A DNA stretch of 64,000 nucleotides from positions 39,947,403 through 40,011,402 of the forward strand of contig JAOWCC010001634.1 in the NCBI GenBank assembly GCA_030867875.1. The letters run 5' to 3'. The position numbers and the translations under genes were made by a program. Below the pieces are notes generated by a model. The model searched no databases. It saw only the letters and a program-made list of their open reading frames with translations, and was not told where the DNA came from. The stretch comes from Actinernus sp. WN-2022. Taxonomy: Eukaryota; Cnidaria; Anthozoa; Actiniaria; Actinernidae. Shown here one piece after another: positions 1 to 10,852 of this stretch (the stretch's first letter is position 1; the number at the start of each line of letters is the position of its first letter).

Positions 1-1500
1 TTATTAGTTTGCAGAGAGATTAACTTACAAAAAATGAATTTCGTTGTGCGGTCTCCTGAAGGAAAGCAGCAAGTAAACATGAACGTATTGATAAAGAAAT
101 CTGATAACTGTTACTTTAATCAGTCTGCTTGTCAGACGTAATGTTTTCAACATATATAACACACAAAGAAATGGGATCCAAGAAATGTGACACAATTGTA
201 AATATCCTGAAGCCAGTTCCTTAAAAATAAGTTAATACGTATCTCATGAGTTTTCATAATTATTACGTTTCTGTGGTCGTAACGTTTTCTTCGTCCAAAA
301 GTAGTTCGATTAATGCCGTCAAGCACGAGGTCATTGCACCTGCAATACGGGTACAAGGCTTAATAAAATTTGAAATAAAATTCGGTCCACGCAACTAACA
401 CGATATTTAGACCTTCCGATACAATCTCCACATAATTTCGGCGGGGATTTTTTTACTAGATCAATACTAAATGTATGGTAGCGTATTATTGAACCTCTCG
501 AAAACGAGCGACATATTAGTTCAGTTTCCCCCTCTGAAGAGGCGTCTGTTCGGAATGTTTGAAATCAAGAAATTAAGTCAAAATTAAGTTAAGGGTCATT
601 GTCTAAAAGCCAGTTTCAAGAACACGAGGTCGTACGCATGTGTGTTCTCCTACTTGCGATGTTTACTGTTGATCGGGTTTATATCTGCCGTAAATATGGA
701 TCGGTTATAACTGTCAAGGTGCATAAGCAATGGTGCAGCCGGAGACGCATTGAATGCAATCACCACATGCTATAACAACATCGTGCAGGGACAGCGGGGA
801 GTACAGTAGAGGAATGCGCTTGCCTTTTTCAGCCAACGTGGTCGACTTTGGATGGTTACTGGTTTACTGGTTTACTTAGTCTCGAATCATTTAACTTTGA
901 CATTTTGCCTTTTTGAAGTCAGCGTTCGGTCAACAATGTGGTAAACCAGTTTGATTTTTGATTTTTACAAGGCCCTTGTAGTACTTCTGGTACTTCGCGA
1001 ACTTTGCCTTCAATAAGGCCGGTTTGGTAGGTTTAGAGGTGTTTCTACGATACTTTGCGGTTATCAATTAGGATTTAACAGAAACGGCATCAACCGGTGT
1101 ATAAGCATTGAAATACACGTGGCAATGCAAGCAAACAACCATGCATGTCCGAGTTCAGATCTCAGTACTGTCTCCTCAATTCAACACGAGGTCTTACTAC
1201 AGGGAGGGTTAGGGCATACTGAGTACAACTGTTGCACTCTATTCGCACATGAGCAACATATTGCACAGGGAATTCAAGTTGAAATCACTTTGGTTTTCTA
1301 GTTTTCAATTCGGTGCAAACTGCCGTTTAAATGTTGGTGAGAGCATAGGTCAGCATTCGGCGGAAAAAAACGTTTGACAGTGAGGTATGCAATTAGGAAG
1401 TGCATGTTTCCACATTGATTTAAGTAGAATCTTTGCTGAATAGGATTTGAAAGCGATCGCACCTGCGTTCTTTTAACATGAAAATTTCAACGTGTTTCAG
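1..1500. other. Intergenic, no gene seen
   Basis: Both strands were read. The only open frames are short, have no recognisable domain or splice context, and have no clear repeat partner elsewhere in the window. Confidence 0.5.
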
Positions 1501-1650
1501 ATCGGACAATAATAATAATGAATAATAATAACAGCACTTATTTATACACGGTGCATTTAACTGCAGCATAAGCTGATGTGGCCGTGTTTAAACTAAACAG
1601 AATAAGAATCCCAGTCGACGAGGAGGCAAATCGACTGGTTATTTACAAAC

Positions 1651-1725
1651 GTGGTCGACCGCACGGGGAATCGAACTCGGGGTCCCTGGATTGCGAGGCC
1701 GTCGCTGCGGCTCCGTGATCTCCTT
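1651..1725 (-). repeat. Degenerate tRNA-like (SINE-like) sequence
   Basis: On the - strand a GTTCGATTC tract resembles a pol III B box, preceded by a GC-rich stretch of tRNA-like length. The T-arm does not pair properly and no acceptor stem closes, so this is at best a decayed SINE or tRNA relic. The flank at 1510-1545 is an (AAT)n-like microsatellite. Confidence 0.25.
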
Positions 1726-2509
1726 AAAACCTATTTTTAATCGTTTTTCCGTGATATGTAAGACAACTTTTTAGTTTATCTAAAAAAAACTATAGGAATT
1801 TCGACATTATGTTACACTTAACGCAGATACTAACGCAATTGATTCTAAAAGAGCTTTAAATTGGCTCAGCACGGACATTACAATGACTTGATTCAATGGC
1901 TGCTTAAGCCAATGTTATTTAAGTCGAAATAACTGGTGATATGAAATAGTTTGAAACCCAAGTAATGTCACTTGAATATTGGAACTCAACATTGTCAAGT
2001 TTTCCTTCAAGTCATAGCCGTTCCAGTTATAATCTTTACAATTTTTCCCAAAGATACTTGTCCGTAGGTTCCTAGTTATAAAGTATCGCTAAACTAAGCT
2101 GGACCGTTATTATTTGACCGTTATTGTTTGCAGTTCATATTGATGCTTAAAATAGATGGCATGCAGTAAACCCCCTTCCACCACAACAGCCAACTGCACC
2201 CACCCCTAACAGGCATGTACCGCACGTGTTTTGTGGTCCGGTTTTGGTCGCTGTCCAGTGGCAACCTGCTGAGTTGCGTAGTGTAAATGAAAATAACTTC
2301 GTTTGATTATTGCTCAGTGAGAGTATTAATATCGTTGAATGGGTCTGGCTTAGCACGTCATCAGAAGTGGTGGCTTTTTGACAAAGGAAAATCAAAAGTA
2401 AATAACTTTCTTCAGTCATTGTAAAACTAATTCGATAGGTATTTCTTTAGAGAAACAGAAAGGAATTAAGGGATGGCTAAGACGGAAAAGACTACGTTCG
2501 AGGTTAAGG

Positions 2510-2720
2510 GCTTGTTCCAGAATAAGCCGGAATAGATGGAATAGTTACCGGCTCTGGAAATCACTGGTTCAGGCACATTTTGCACTGTAAGTTACAAACG
2601 CTTGCTAACATATGATATACAGGATACATTTAGTATTCCAGTGGCTAAACAATTCCAATATAAGCGATTTGTAATGGCTATTCTGTGTCTTCTTATTGCG
2701 GAATACGGTCTTGAAATCGA
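2510..2720 (+). repeat. Diverged relative of the MITE at 12687-12885
   Basis: Internal sequence around 2580-2700 (for example TTTGCACTGTAAGTTACAAA and the following AT-rich tract) matches the reverse complement of the MITE in intron 3 of the - strand HES gene. Both copies end in a GGAATACGGTC-type terminus. The left end here is poorly preserved. About 1740-2500 and 2820-3015 hold nothing I recognise. Confidence 0.55.
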
Positions 2721-3017
2721 ACGCATTCTTAGCCAGTAGTCAGTGTGGCCCTGAAAATAGAAAATTTGAATAACAGTGAGTTTCAATAACCGGCTTTTTG
2801 TCGGCAAAATAAAGAGAATCGGTAAAGTAGATGAACACTCTAAAGGTGTTTAAATTAGAGCATGGAAGTCTTGGTGGGACAATATAATAAGTGTAGTTCT
2901 TTTGAGTCAAAGATGTTAGCTACATTATTATAGGACTGGTCGTATAAATGAGAAACACGATTTTAATGTTTATAAAGTAATTTTCTTGATCAGAAATGTC
3001 AAGATCGTGGCAAAGCC

Positions 3018-3740
3018 GCCAGGAAACAATACATACATCAACTTTATTTAAACACGGTAAAATCATCAGTTATTACAATTAAAAATATTTAAAATATCAC
3101 TGTTTTACATGATTGCCGTGTGGGAGTCCGATACGGAAAATATGTTATCGATATCCCTTCTAAATCGCCCAAGAGAATCGCATTTTCTTGTCTCATTGGG
3201 AAGATTATTCCATAATAGGGCCCCACTATAACCAAAGCTACGCTTTAAGTAGTCAGTTCGTGGTTTAGGTAGGGTTAATTTATTTTCCGAATTTCTTAGG
3301 TTGTAATCTGTTTGTGTCATAGTTGGATTTGGTAATCACTCTGGCTGCACGATTTTGTAACTTTTGTAGTTTATCACTTAACTGGTTACTTAGACCATCC
3401 CACACTGAGCTACAATAGTCAAAGTGGGGTTCAATTAATGCTGTATAATTTTTTATAGCAGTTAGTCTCGCATATAAATGGTCTTATTCGTTTGAGAGCG
3501 CCAATAGCAGAGGAAATTTTCTTTGATGCTTCATTAATATGTTTTTTCCAAGATAAATTTTCATCTATAAATAGACCCAAATATTTGGTATAATCAACTT
3601 TTCTTATTTCATTGCCTCTATCTGTATGTTGATCGTATGATTACTGGCTCTCGCCTGTAACCTTTGGCGAGAGCCAATAATTATGAACTCAGTCTTGGCA
3701 ACATTAAGCCTCAACTTATTTGCAATGAACTGCATGTGGA
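3018..3740 (-). mobile_element. LINE ORF2 3' end (reverse transcriptase C-terminus), truncated
   Basis: Reading the - strand from about 3740 gives NKLRLNVAKTEFIIIGS, then DYTKYLGLFIDENLSWKKHI, and finally LPKPRTDYLKRSFGYSGA with ALLWNNLP at 3105-3320. This is the typical C-terminal part of non-LTR retrotransposon reverse transcriptases (thumb and connection region). Stops and a frameshift lie between 3320 and 3480, so it is dead. The 5' part is missing, as expected for target-primed 5' truncation. AT-rich 3' UTR follows to about 3018. Confidence 0.8.
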
Positions 3741-3744
3741 ACTG

Positions 3745-3980
3745 ATTGCCCGGTGATTTAAATTTGTAAATTATAGATATTTTGCGTGTGTGTATGTGAG
3801 TTTGTTAATTCACTAGTTTGGTTTTCTTTCCATCTTGTAAAAAATATTCTTGTAATTTTATACTATCTTTCATGACTGACCATAAACCATTGAAAGCCTC
3901 TGACTTTGGCCTTTCTTCTGTACATTCCCCTTGTAGCATTTGTAAATAAATTGAATTGATTTGAATGTACGGTAAACAGG
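3745..3980 (+). repeat. Possible LINE 3' UTR tail on the + strand
   Basis: A non-coding tract ends in a short TTGAATTGATTTGAATG pentamer-like run after AAATAAA, as in the 3' ends of some non-LTR elements. It abuts the opposing LINE fragment at 3018-3740. No coding part is left, so the call is weak. Confidence 0.3.
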
Positions 3981-4134
3981 GTTAAACCAAAGAATTAACC
4001 ACTGTCCTGGATACGAATCACTACAGGAAACAACTAACAGGTACAAGCATTCCTCTAAGCGTGTTAAAGAAAGTTCTTAAAGGGATTATTTAAATCAAAT
4101 TGAACCTTGAAGTTTCTTTTAAACAATATAATAC

Positions 4135-4440
4135 CCTGACGACTATAGAAGAAAAATACCATGTGAATGTCCTGAGATGCATGCTCTTCAAACTTTTTCG
4201 ATAGAGGATCGATGACAAAAATAAAGTGGATTACATAAAGCTTATTCTTTTTATTTCGGTTTACAGTGAAGTTATTGCAAGTTGCTCTAAATTTCTCTTA
4301 AAAGCAGTATTTTTCACCACTCGAATTTTTGCCCGCATCCTTCGTCAAAATTTTCTCAAATTTTCTCCAGTAGACCTGGAAAGCATATTCTGCTAAACTG
4401 AGTAGTTATTTCTGCTTCTCGTCGTGAGAAAGTTTATCAT
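4135..4440 (+). repeat. Dispersed repeat, copy 1 (inverted partner at 9540-9835)
   Basis: The stretch around AGCTTATTC...TCTCTTAAAAGCAGTA...CTGGAAAGCATATTC matches the reverse complement of 9540-9835 at roughly 80 percent by eye. No coding potential. The pair flanks the + strand HES gene in opposite orientation. About 4450-5400 contains no recognised feature. Confidence 0.7.
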
Positions 4441-5408
4441 TTGGGGGTTGACAGAGCCCCTTTAACTCAACGGCATTTGAGATGCAGACTTTGCCTTAGA
4501 GGCGTGAAAAAGATGAGGTGCAGTAGAAGAAAAGGAACGCCCTGCACAAGTGGTAAATAGTAAGGCCTGACAATAGGCAAGTGTATTCTCTCTTTTCAAA
4601 TCGGTCTTCCTCTTGGGACTCTGAAATAACCTGTGTTCAGAGAGACCGACTTTAAGATTATTTGTTTGTCTGTCATAAAAGAATCGGCGTTCCATACATT
4701 TTCAATATTGTTCGAAGACTGGAATTACACTGAATATTAATAATCATGAAAGGTACACCAGTAAATCTAAACAAGCACTTAAAAAATAAACATAAAAACC
4801 AAGGCAAAAGTATATGCACGTGGGGCTAATCCAACAAGTCAAATTAATATGCTAAGATACAATATGACTTCCTGCTTCCTCATAATGACTAAACTGGCCA
4901 TTCATTGGCTTCGATGTTTTAAACAGGTTAGTAAATTAGTCCATTTATCTGCAAGTTAGAGTTCATTAGTCGTTTTCTTGGAAATTGACGGCATTGCTAC
5001 TAAATTCCATCATTCATTCAAACACACAAGGAATAAACGAGGAATTGAACTTGGCAGGTAGCCTAATAAGGCCTTTGATATCTTACAGCGGGCACCCACA
5101 ATCTTATTGTTATTCTAGCATTTGAATCCCGCACGTCTCTTTATCTTACGGCTCTTTTTTTGAACGTTGCTCAGTTACACCTGTATTAGCTGACGGTTGT
5201 TTACCGCTACTGTCTATTTAATCCGAAATACAATCAATATCTGTTAGCAACTGTCTGAGTACATGTCTAGGCACAGATCGTTAGTTATGTGGTCCCTTTA
5301 TTGTCCATAAAACCCTGGCCGACAAATCAGACCGGTACCGTACACATGGGCCCCTCTGCGAACCGGTATTTTCGTTAAGATGTATATATTCCTCCGCGAT
5401 TTTCATAC

Positions 5409-5416
5409 CGTGGGAA
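5409..5416 (+). promoter_or_regulatory. CSL/Su(H) (RBPJ) consensus site CGTGGGAA
   Basis: Perfect YGTGGGAA match, 0.9 kb upstream of the + strand HES start codon. It belongs to a set of four such sites between 5409 and 6110. CSL is the DNA-binding effector of Notch, and HES genes are its classic targets. Function is inferred. Confidence 0.5.
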
Positions 5417-5623
5417 TATTTCGATGTCTATTGTTCATACTATGATCTAACAGCGCGCACGAGTGTTGCACGTTAACCGTAAACAATGCCTACAAATTTG
5501 TTGATAAAATGTCGTACTGTGTTTTCATCCTTTAAAAGCCACGTGCCCCTGCTCTGTTTTAACGTCTCAGCTGGATCTTAACGAACCTAAAATTCGAAGT
5601 TACTTATGCGTTCTGAACCCGAT

Positions 5624-5967
5624 ATCTTGGTGTGGGAATACAACTTCACCATAATCGCACACAGTGAGTTCTATTAGATTATTTCCCTTTGTTCTATGCT
5701 TATATGAAATTAACGTTGTATACTTTTAATAACTTTTTGAACAATATTCGCACAAGGCCATTTTACTATGGTTTACTATTCGCACAAGGCCATTTTATCT
5801 TGGTGTGGGAATACAACCTCACCATAATCTCACACAGTAAGTTCTATTAGATTCTTTCCCTTTGTTCTGTGCTTATATGAAATTAACGTTGTATACTTTT
5901 AATTACTTTTTGAACGATATTCGCACAAGGCCATTTTACTATGGTTTGTTTGCCCAGTCTGTTGTGT
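5624..5967 (+). repeat. 173-bp tandem duplication upstream of HES, each copy with a CSL site
   Basis: Two near-identical copies with a 173-bp period (about 5624-5796 and 5797-5967) share ATCTTGGTGTGGGAATACAA and the following AT-rich tract through CGCACAAGGCCATTTTACTA. Each contains TGTGGGAA, at 5631-5638 and 5804-5811, a match to the CSL consensus. The duplication therefore doubles a candidate Notch-response site 500-680 bp before the HES start codon. Confidence 0.8.
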
Positions 5968-6085
5968 TCCGTAACAAAGCCATTTTAAATTCACCAATCA
6001 GAATATCCGTACTATGAATAGTTCACTGTCGTGTCGCGCGCTCATTGATCGACTAATTAGACGGCGTGCGCTTATACAGACTTGA

Positions 6086-6110
6086 CCAATCAGATGCGAG
6101 GGTTCCCACG
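6086..6110 (+). promoter_or_regulatory. Composite CCAAT + CSL element of the + strand HES gene
   Basis: CCAATCAG (6086-6093), nine bases, then TTCCCACG (6103-6110, the reverse complement of the CSL consensus CGTGGGAA). The site ends 199 bp before the ATG at 6309. The other HES gene has the same two words, spacing, orientation and distance. The CCAAT motif is a usual NF-Y site. Use in the cell is inferred. Confidence 0.65.
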
Positions 6111-6308
6111 ACCAGTATTGAACGTAATAGTTACTTTAAAGACTTCATTACCTACCGAATGAATTGTCATCAATAACTGGCGGTTTATACATGCAAATTG
6201 TAAACAATCTTACCACCCGCTGTCTCGTGAACTATTATAACGGTTGTAAAAGATTTGTATCGAAGTGTCCTTCGCTTTATGATTGTCAAAGAAGATTAAT
6301 GTTGTAAA

Positions 6309-8524
6309 ATGGCAGCTGGGGAAATCAAAGATATGCTTCAAGACGAGTGGAATGAAGTTATTCCAAAACAAGAGAGACGAAGGGTAAGAAAGCAGAAACA
6401 TTCATTGTACGGCCGATTGCATCAGTTCTGTTCTTAACAAATGTTTCTCTGTGAAGCAGCCATAGTATAAAGGGTAAACTCACGCCACCTGTTAAAGATG
6501 TACCAGTTACTTGTCCACAACAAAATCACTTCAGTCTTAAAGATGTCCACAGTACAAAATGAATTAAGCTGTCTACAAAAACTTCTGTCTGATAAAGCTG
6601 TACCTCTAGTACCTTCTTTATCTAGACAATACTTGGGTTTTCTGTTTACCGGAGACTTTTAATTTACTTTCGTTGCGAATTACTCTCATTAATAGTTGCA
6701 TTCTAAGTACGCCATTTGTTGCTCCTTGGTAACGCCGAAGAATATCCGCATTGACTAGATTACTATGGCTTAATTACCTGTAAAAATTAAGCTTTTTTCA
6801 TGGAACTCAATACTCCCGTCCTTTGATACTTCAATGAATATCCGTACTTGTACTTAGAGTATTTTGTTTTAGTCATCAGTCATCTTGAAGAAAGGTGCAA
6901 AAATCAGTGATGTGCTATACTCCCGGTATACTGCCAATAGTGTCGAACCTTGAAATTAGATTTCGTATCTTACAGATGTTCAGCTATTTCGTAAAACCCT
7001 TGTCGGTCAATTTGACTCAAACCTACACGACCAGACTGAAAGGAAGTAGGAGAATAGGAAAACAGAATGAGATTCTGAAATCGTCAGGTGAAGCCCTGTC
7101 ATCTGTTTTTGATTGATTAATTTAAAATGCACAAATGTATTTTTAAATCAGTATAATTTGCCGATATATTATTTGGCAAAATTGACGGCTTAACCTATAG
7201 CCATGCATATCAAATCCTATAAAGTCTTTATATGGTAATTAAAATTTATTATCCTTTTAAATAGATCATGAAGCCTATAACGGAAAGATTGCGACGAGAA
7301 AGGATCAACAGTAACCTGTACGAGCTCAAACGGCTAGTTTTGAGTGCAATGGGCGAAGATGTAAGGAAACAACTGACTGTTATGCCAAAAAGTAGGGGAT
7401 GGGGTAGTAGTAGGAAGGGTGGGGGAATAGGAGGAGGGATGGGGGTGGAGGAAGTAGGAGGAAGGAAGGGTGCCTATTAAGGAACTGTAGTGTCGAAGCT
7501 CGAAAAACTTCAGAACTTTATTTATATTCCAACACCTATAAAAACACACACATACCCAGCTGGGGGTAAAGATTAAGTTAAAGATTAAGTTAAGAGAAAG
7601 AAAGAAAGAATTAAAAACTGAACTAATATGCATGTTTTTTATCTTTTCTAGGTCTCGCAGTATTCAAGAATGGAGAAAGCGGATATATTGGAAATGACTG
7701 TTAGATACATCCAACACATACAAAAGAAAAATATTTTAGAAAAAGGTACACAGCTTTTTGGCTGTTGGCTTAACTGCAGATTTGTTAACCATTACCCGAC
7801 TCAAGTGAAGGTACATCAAAAGTAAAGCCTAACTGAACTATGCTATTGAATTTTCTTCGTAGATAGTTATGATCGTCGGCCACCCAAAGATAGAAGTCCG
7901 AAGTTTCGAAGAACTGCACAAAATGGAAGAGGCAATCTCACACAGTTCGCGGCGAATGTACCTGAACCTATAGCTTCGGGCCAGACAGGAGTGACGCCTA
8001 ATGAAGTGGACCGGATCCAGTTGCCCACGCCCTCCGATGTGGTTGACGCATCTGTTATGCGGGAGACTCTGCAGCGTAATAATCCGGCTCAATCACCTTT
8101 GAGAGTGTCTATACCTTCTAGCTACGGAACGTACCCCAGCCCGACCCCAGCGGCTACTGTAGATACTGTGCATGCGTACTTAACCGATTCCAAAAATATT
8201 ATCTTCCAACCCAGAAGTGAACCTTCCTTTAGCTGTTCTGTAGATTTTGATTCAGTGGATAAGCTGAGGTCACCTTTTAAAGTTAGATGTGATAATTCGT
8301 CTCTCCCTGTTGCTACTGGTAGGCCTGGGCCTCTTTTAATGGTGAAGGAAACTCGAAAGACTCTACCGGGTATGGAGAGTTTTGTTAGATCAAGGAATTT
8401 TTCAGTTGCGAATCAAACAAATAAGGAAAACCAGCATGGAGATTTGTTTGAAAGCGAAGCTCAAGATCGATTGCCCACCCAGTATGACAGTCAGTTGTAT
8501 TCGTCTTTATGGAGACCCTGGTAG
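6309..8524 (+). CDS. hes: HES (Hairy/Enhancer-of-split) bHLH transcriptional repressor, WRPW, four exons
   Basis: Exons read 6309-6383, 7265-7360, 7652-7745 and 7863-8524 (75, 96, 94 and 662 nt; 308 aa), with GT-AG introns in phases 0, 0 and 1. Exon 2 encodes the basic region and helix 1, including the HES-type proline (KPITERLRRERIN). Exon 3 encodes the loop and helix 2 (YSRMEKADILEMTV). The last four residues are WRPW, the Groucho/TLE-binding tail, followed by TAG. The family binds N- and E-box DNA as dimers in the nucleus and represses transcription, usually downstream of Notch. The ATG is the first in-frame one before the basic region, and exon 1 ends cleanly at AGG|GTAAG. No Orange domain is visible after helix 2; a 117-nt intron leads straight into a low-complexity, Ser/Pro-rich tail of about 220 aa. 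Intron 2 holds a G-rich stretch at about 7395-7470. The family call is firm; orthology to a named HES is not determined. Confidence 0.93.
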
Positions 8525-8903
8525 ATGCGGCATGGACCTTATTCATAAAGGCATCAACCCGAGGCCAGTTGTCCCAGCTTGTCACAGAAAGAGAAAAATA
8601 ACGTTAATTTCCTTATGACACAAAATAACAAAATGGTGTGATTCGACAGAAACTATAGAAACATTCTGACCGTCTCCACTGTTGCGATCTGTGGGACAAC
8701 TGGCCTCGCTCTGATACCATTGTTACCAGACTCCTTTTTCCGCGCGGAAATGAGAGGGTATGCAACACATCGTATGCACGTACATTTGCGGCTTTACCCA
8801 TGCACGGTGCAACATGAAATGATTTTAAAAGAGTTTGAGATTTATTTAACAAAATTTTGAAAAGTACCTGAAAATTTGGCTCTACTATATCCTAACAGAA
8901 ACA
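8525..8903 (+). other. Proximal 3' UTR of the + strand HES gene
   Basis: No AATAAA or ATTAAA occurs between the TAG at 8522-8524 and the MITE that starts at about 8904. The first AATAAA is at 8943-8948, inside the MITE. The short open frames here overlap the HES exon or are uninformative. Confidence 0.5.
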
Positions 8904-9098
8904 TATAAGGGAGTTGAAACGTGTAACACTGATTATTAAGTGAATAAAAAGTACCATATTTGGAAAATACAAACAGTCTAGTCTTGACACAAATGCCGGT
9001 GCCAATTTATTCCATATATGGTCATATTTATTCGCTGAATAATCCAGAGCAGGGCACTAAAGGGAAATATGGGTGTTACACGTTTCAACTCCCTTATA
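8904..9098. mobile_element. MITE with 25-bp inverted ends, TA target, in the HES 3' flank
   Basis: The left end TATAAGGGAGTTGAAACGTG, continuing to TAACA, is repeated inverted at the right end (TGTTACACGTTTCAACTCCC to TTATA at 9098). The TA at each end fits a Tc1/mariner-type TA duplication. It has no coding capacity. It carries AATAAA at 8943-8948 on the + strand, a possible polyadenylation signal for the HES transcript. Confidence 0.8.
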
Positions 9099-9539
9099 TT
9101 TCTGATCCTACTTGATTAGCTAATTACTTCACCCTAGAGCTCTATTAACCACATATTCACACCACATCAATGTTCGCAGATGTAAATGCGTCATCATATT
9201 TAGTATATACAAGATATCATAATTGATGTTTCTAACTATACTAATATATTAAAAAAGGTATATGATTGTATACATATTCAATGTAAAACTGCAGTGTATT
9301 CTATCTGCTTGTGTCTTTTAGTTTTACATCCACGCAACAGAATATTTTAAAAGCTATCCGTAGTCTTGCTTTTCTGCATGGTAAGTGATCCAATCATTCT
9401 TGTATTCTTATTGGCTACCGAACGGTCTGGGTTTAATTACCAATGATGGACTGCTCGTACTGCTCAAGATATTGTCAAAAGGCACGAAATTCAACTTTGG
9501 AGACACTGTCAACCCCAAAATAATAACCTTTCCTCGTCT

Positions 9540-9835
9540 TTCTCATGACTAAAGACCAAAATAGCTACTTGGATTTGTAGAGCATGCTTTCCAGGGATAC
9601 TGGAGAAAATGTGAAACAATTTTTCTGAAGGATGGCAAGTTCGAGTGGATGCAAAATACAGCTTTTAAGAGAAATTTTATAGTGCAACTTGACATCGATT
9701 CACCGTATAACCGAAATCAAGTTTCTAGAATAAGCTTTTGTGTTCCACTTTAATATTTGCCATCCTCTATCGAAAACGTTTTAAAGCATATCAGCACATT
9801 CTCATAATATTTCTCTTCTATCTCAGGGAGTTATT
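9540..9835 (-). repeat. Dispersed repeat, copy 2 (inverted relative to 4135-4440)
   Basis: Reverse complement of the 4135-4440 repeat, including GCATGCTTTCCAGGGATACT and TTTTAAGAGAAATTTTATAG. The two copies enclose the whole + strand HES locus. Nothing further is recognised at 9100-9535 or 9840-10850. Confidence 0.7.
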
Positions 9836-10852
9836 TTTAATTTGTAGGTTTGTTTCAATTCAGTCGTATTGACAGTGCCCTTTTAATTGGCAAAAAGGTA
9901 TTGCATTTAGTTATAGGTATTTCAAGAGTAAAATAAATGCAGTTCACTTTACTGAATTACTGATACGGCAATTTTACGCAAATGTTTGCGCAATATCTGA
10001 ACAAACCGAACCCTTGATTTGTTTAAGCATATTTGTGCATTTCATACCAAAATGAATGGGGGATTTGTCGCTCTGCGCGTCGAGATAGTCATTCAGTGTA
10101 TATTAATTTTACTATGCTGAGGTTCGATTTTCTTAAAGAAATTCTCGCACCAGCTTACAAAACCTACAAAAATAACAAGGCACTGTTATATCGATTGATA
10201 TTTTATTCAATTCTGTGCAGAGACGTGCTCTATAAGAGCTGTACATTCGACTTTGTCGTTTTTCTCCGAGCTTAAAGCCTGCATTATTCAATTCTAATCT
10301 ATTCGACTGCAAAGTTTGCAGTTATTTCCGAAGGTGATTCAGTCGTTTAGAAAAGGGCTGTGCAGTTATGATTTGTAATTAGTTTACAGTGATGCAGTCA
10401 AGTAAATAAGCCCTCTGATGTTATAACCATTAGACACATTTTTGTCACTAATACGTCTCTTTCCCTTAGTATGATGGTCCTAAATTCAAATTTAATTTCT
10501 TACTGACATTACTAATAGTCTATAAGCCAACCTCGGCACAATATATGGAATGTTAACAAAAGAAAAGCAACTGACTTACTTACATTAAAATAAGGAAAAG
10601 GTCAACTGTTAAAAATCTTAAATCACTAGCTATAAACATTTTGAAAAGTATAGCGTAGCAAACTCTATGAAATGTACGAGAATCTTCTATCACTTTAATA
10701 TGCACGACAAGTGTTCAGGTTTAACCCTTAGCTTGCGGCCAAAACCCAATATAAATTAATTCAGCCAACTCTATACTTTCTACATTGTACTTTGCATTGG
10801 AATTCAAACAATGAGCAACTATTTACAGAATAAAGGATCTAAAATATTCCCT

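Noticed and set aside
1651..1725. A functional tRNA gene
   Set aside because: A B-box-like word is present, but acceptor and T stems do not pair.
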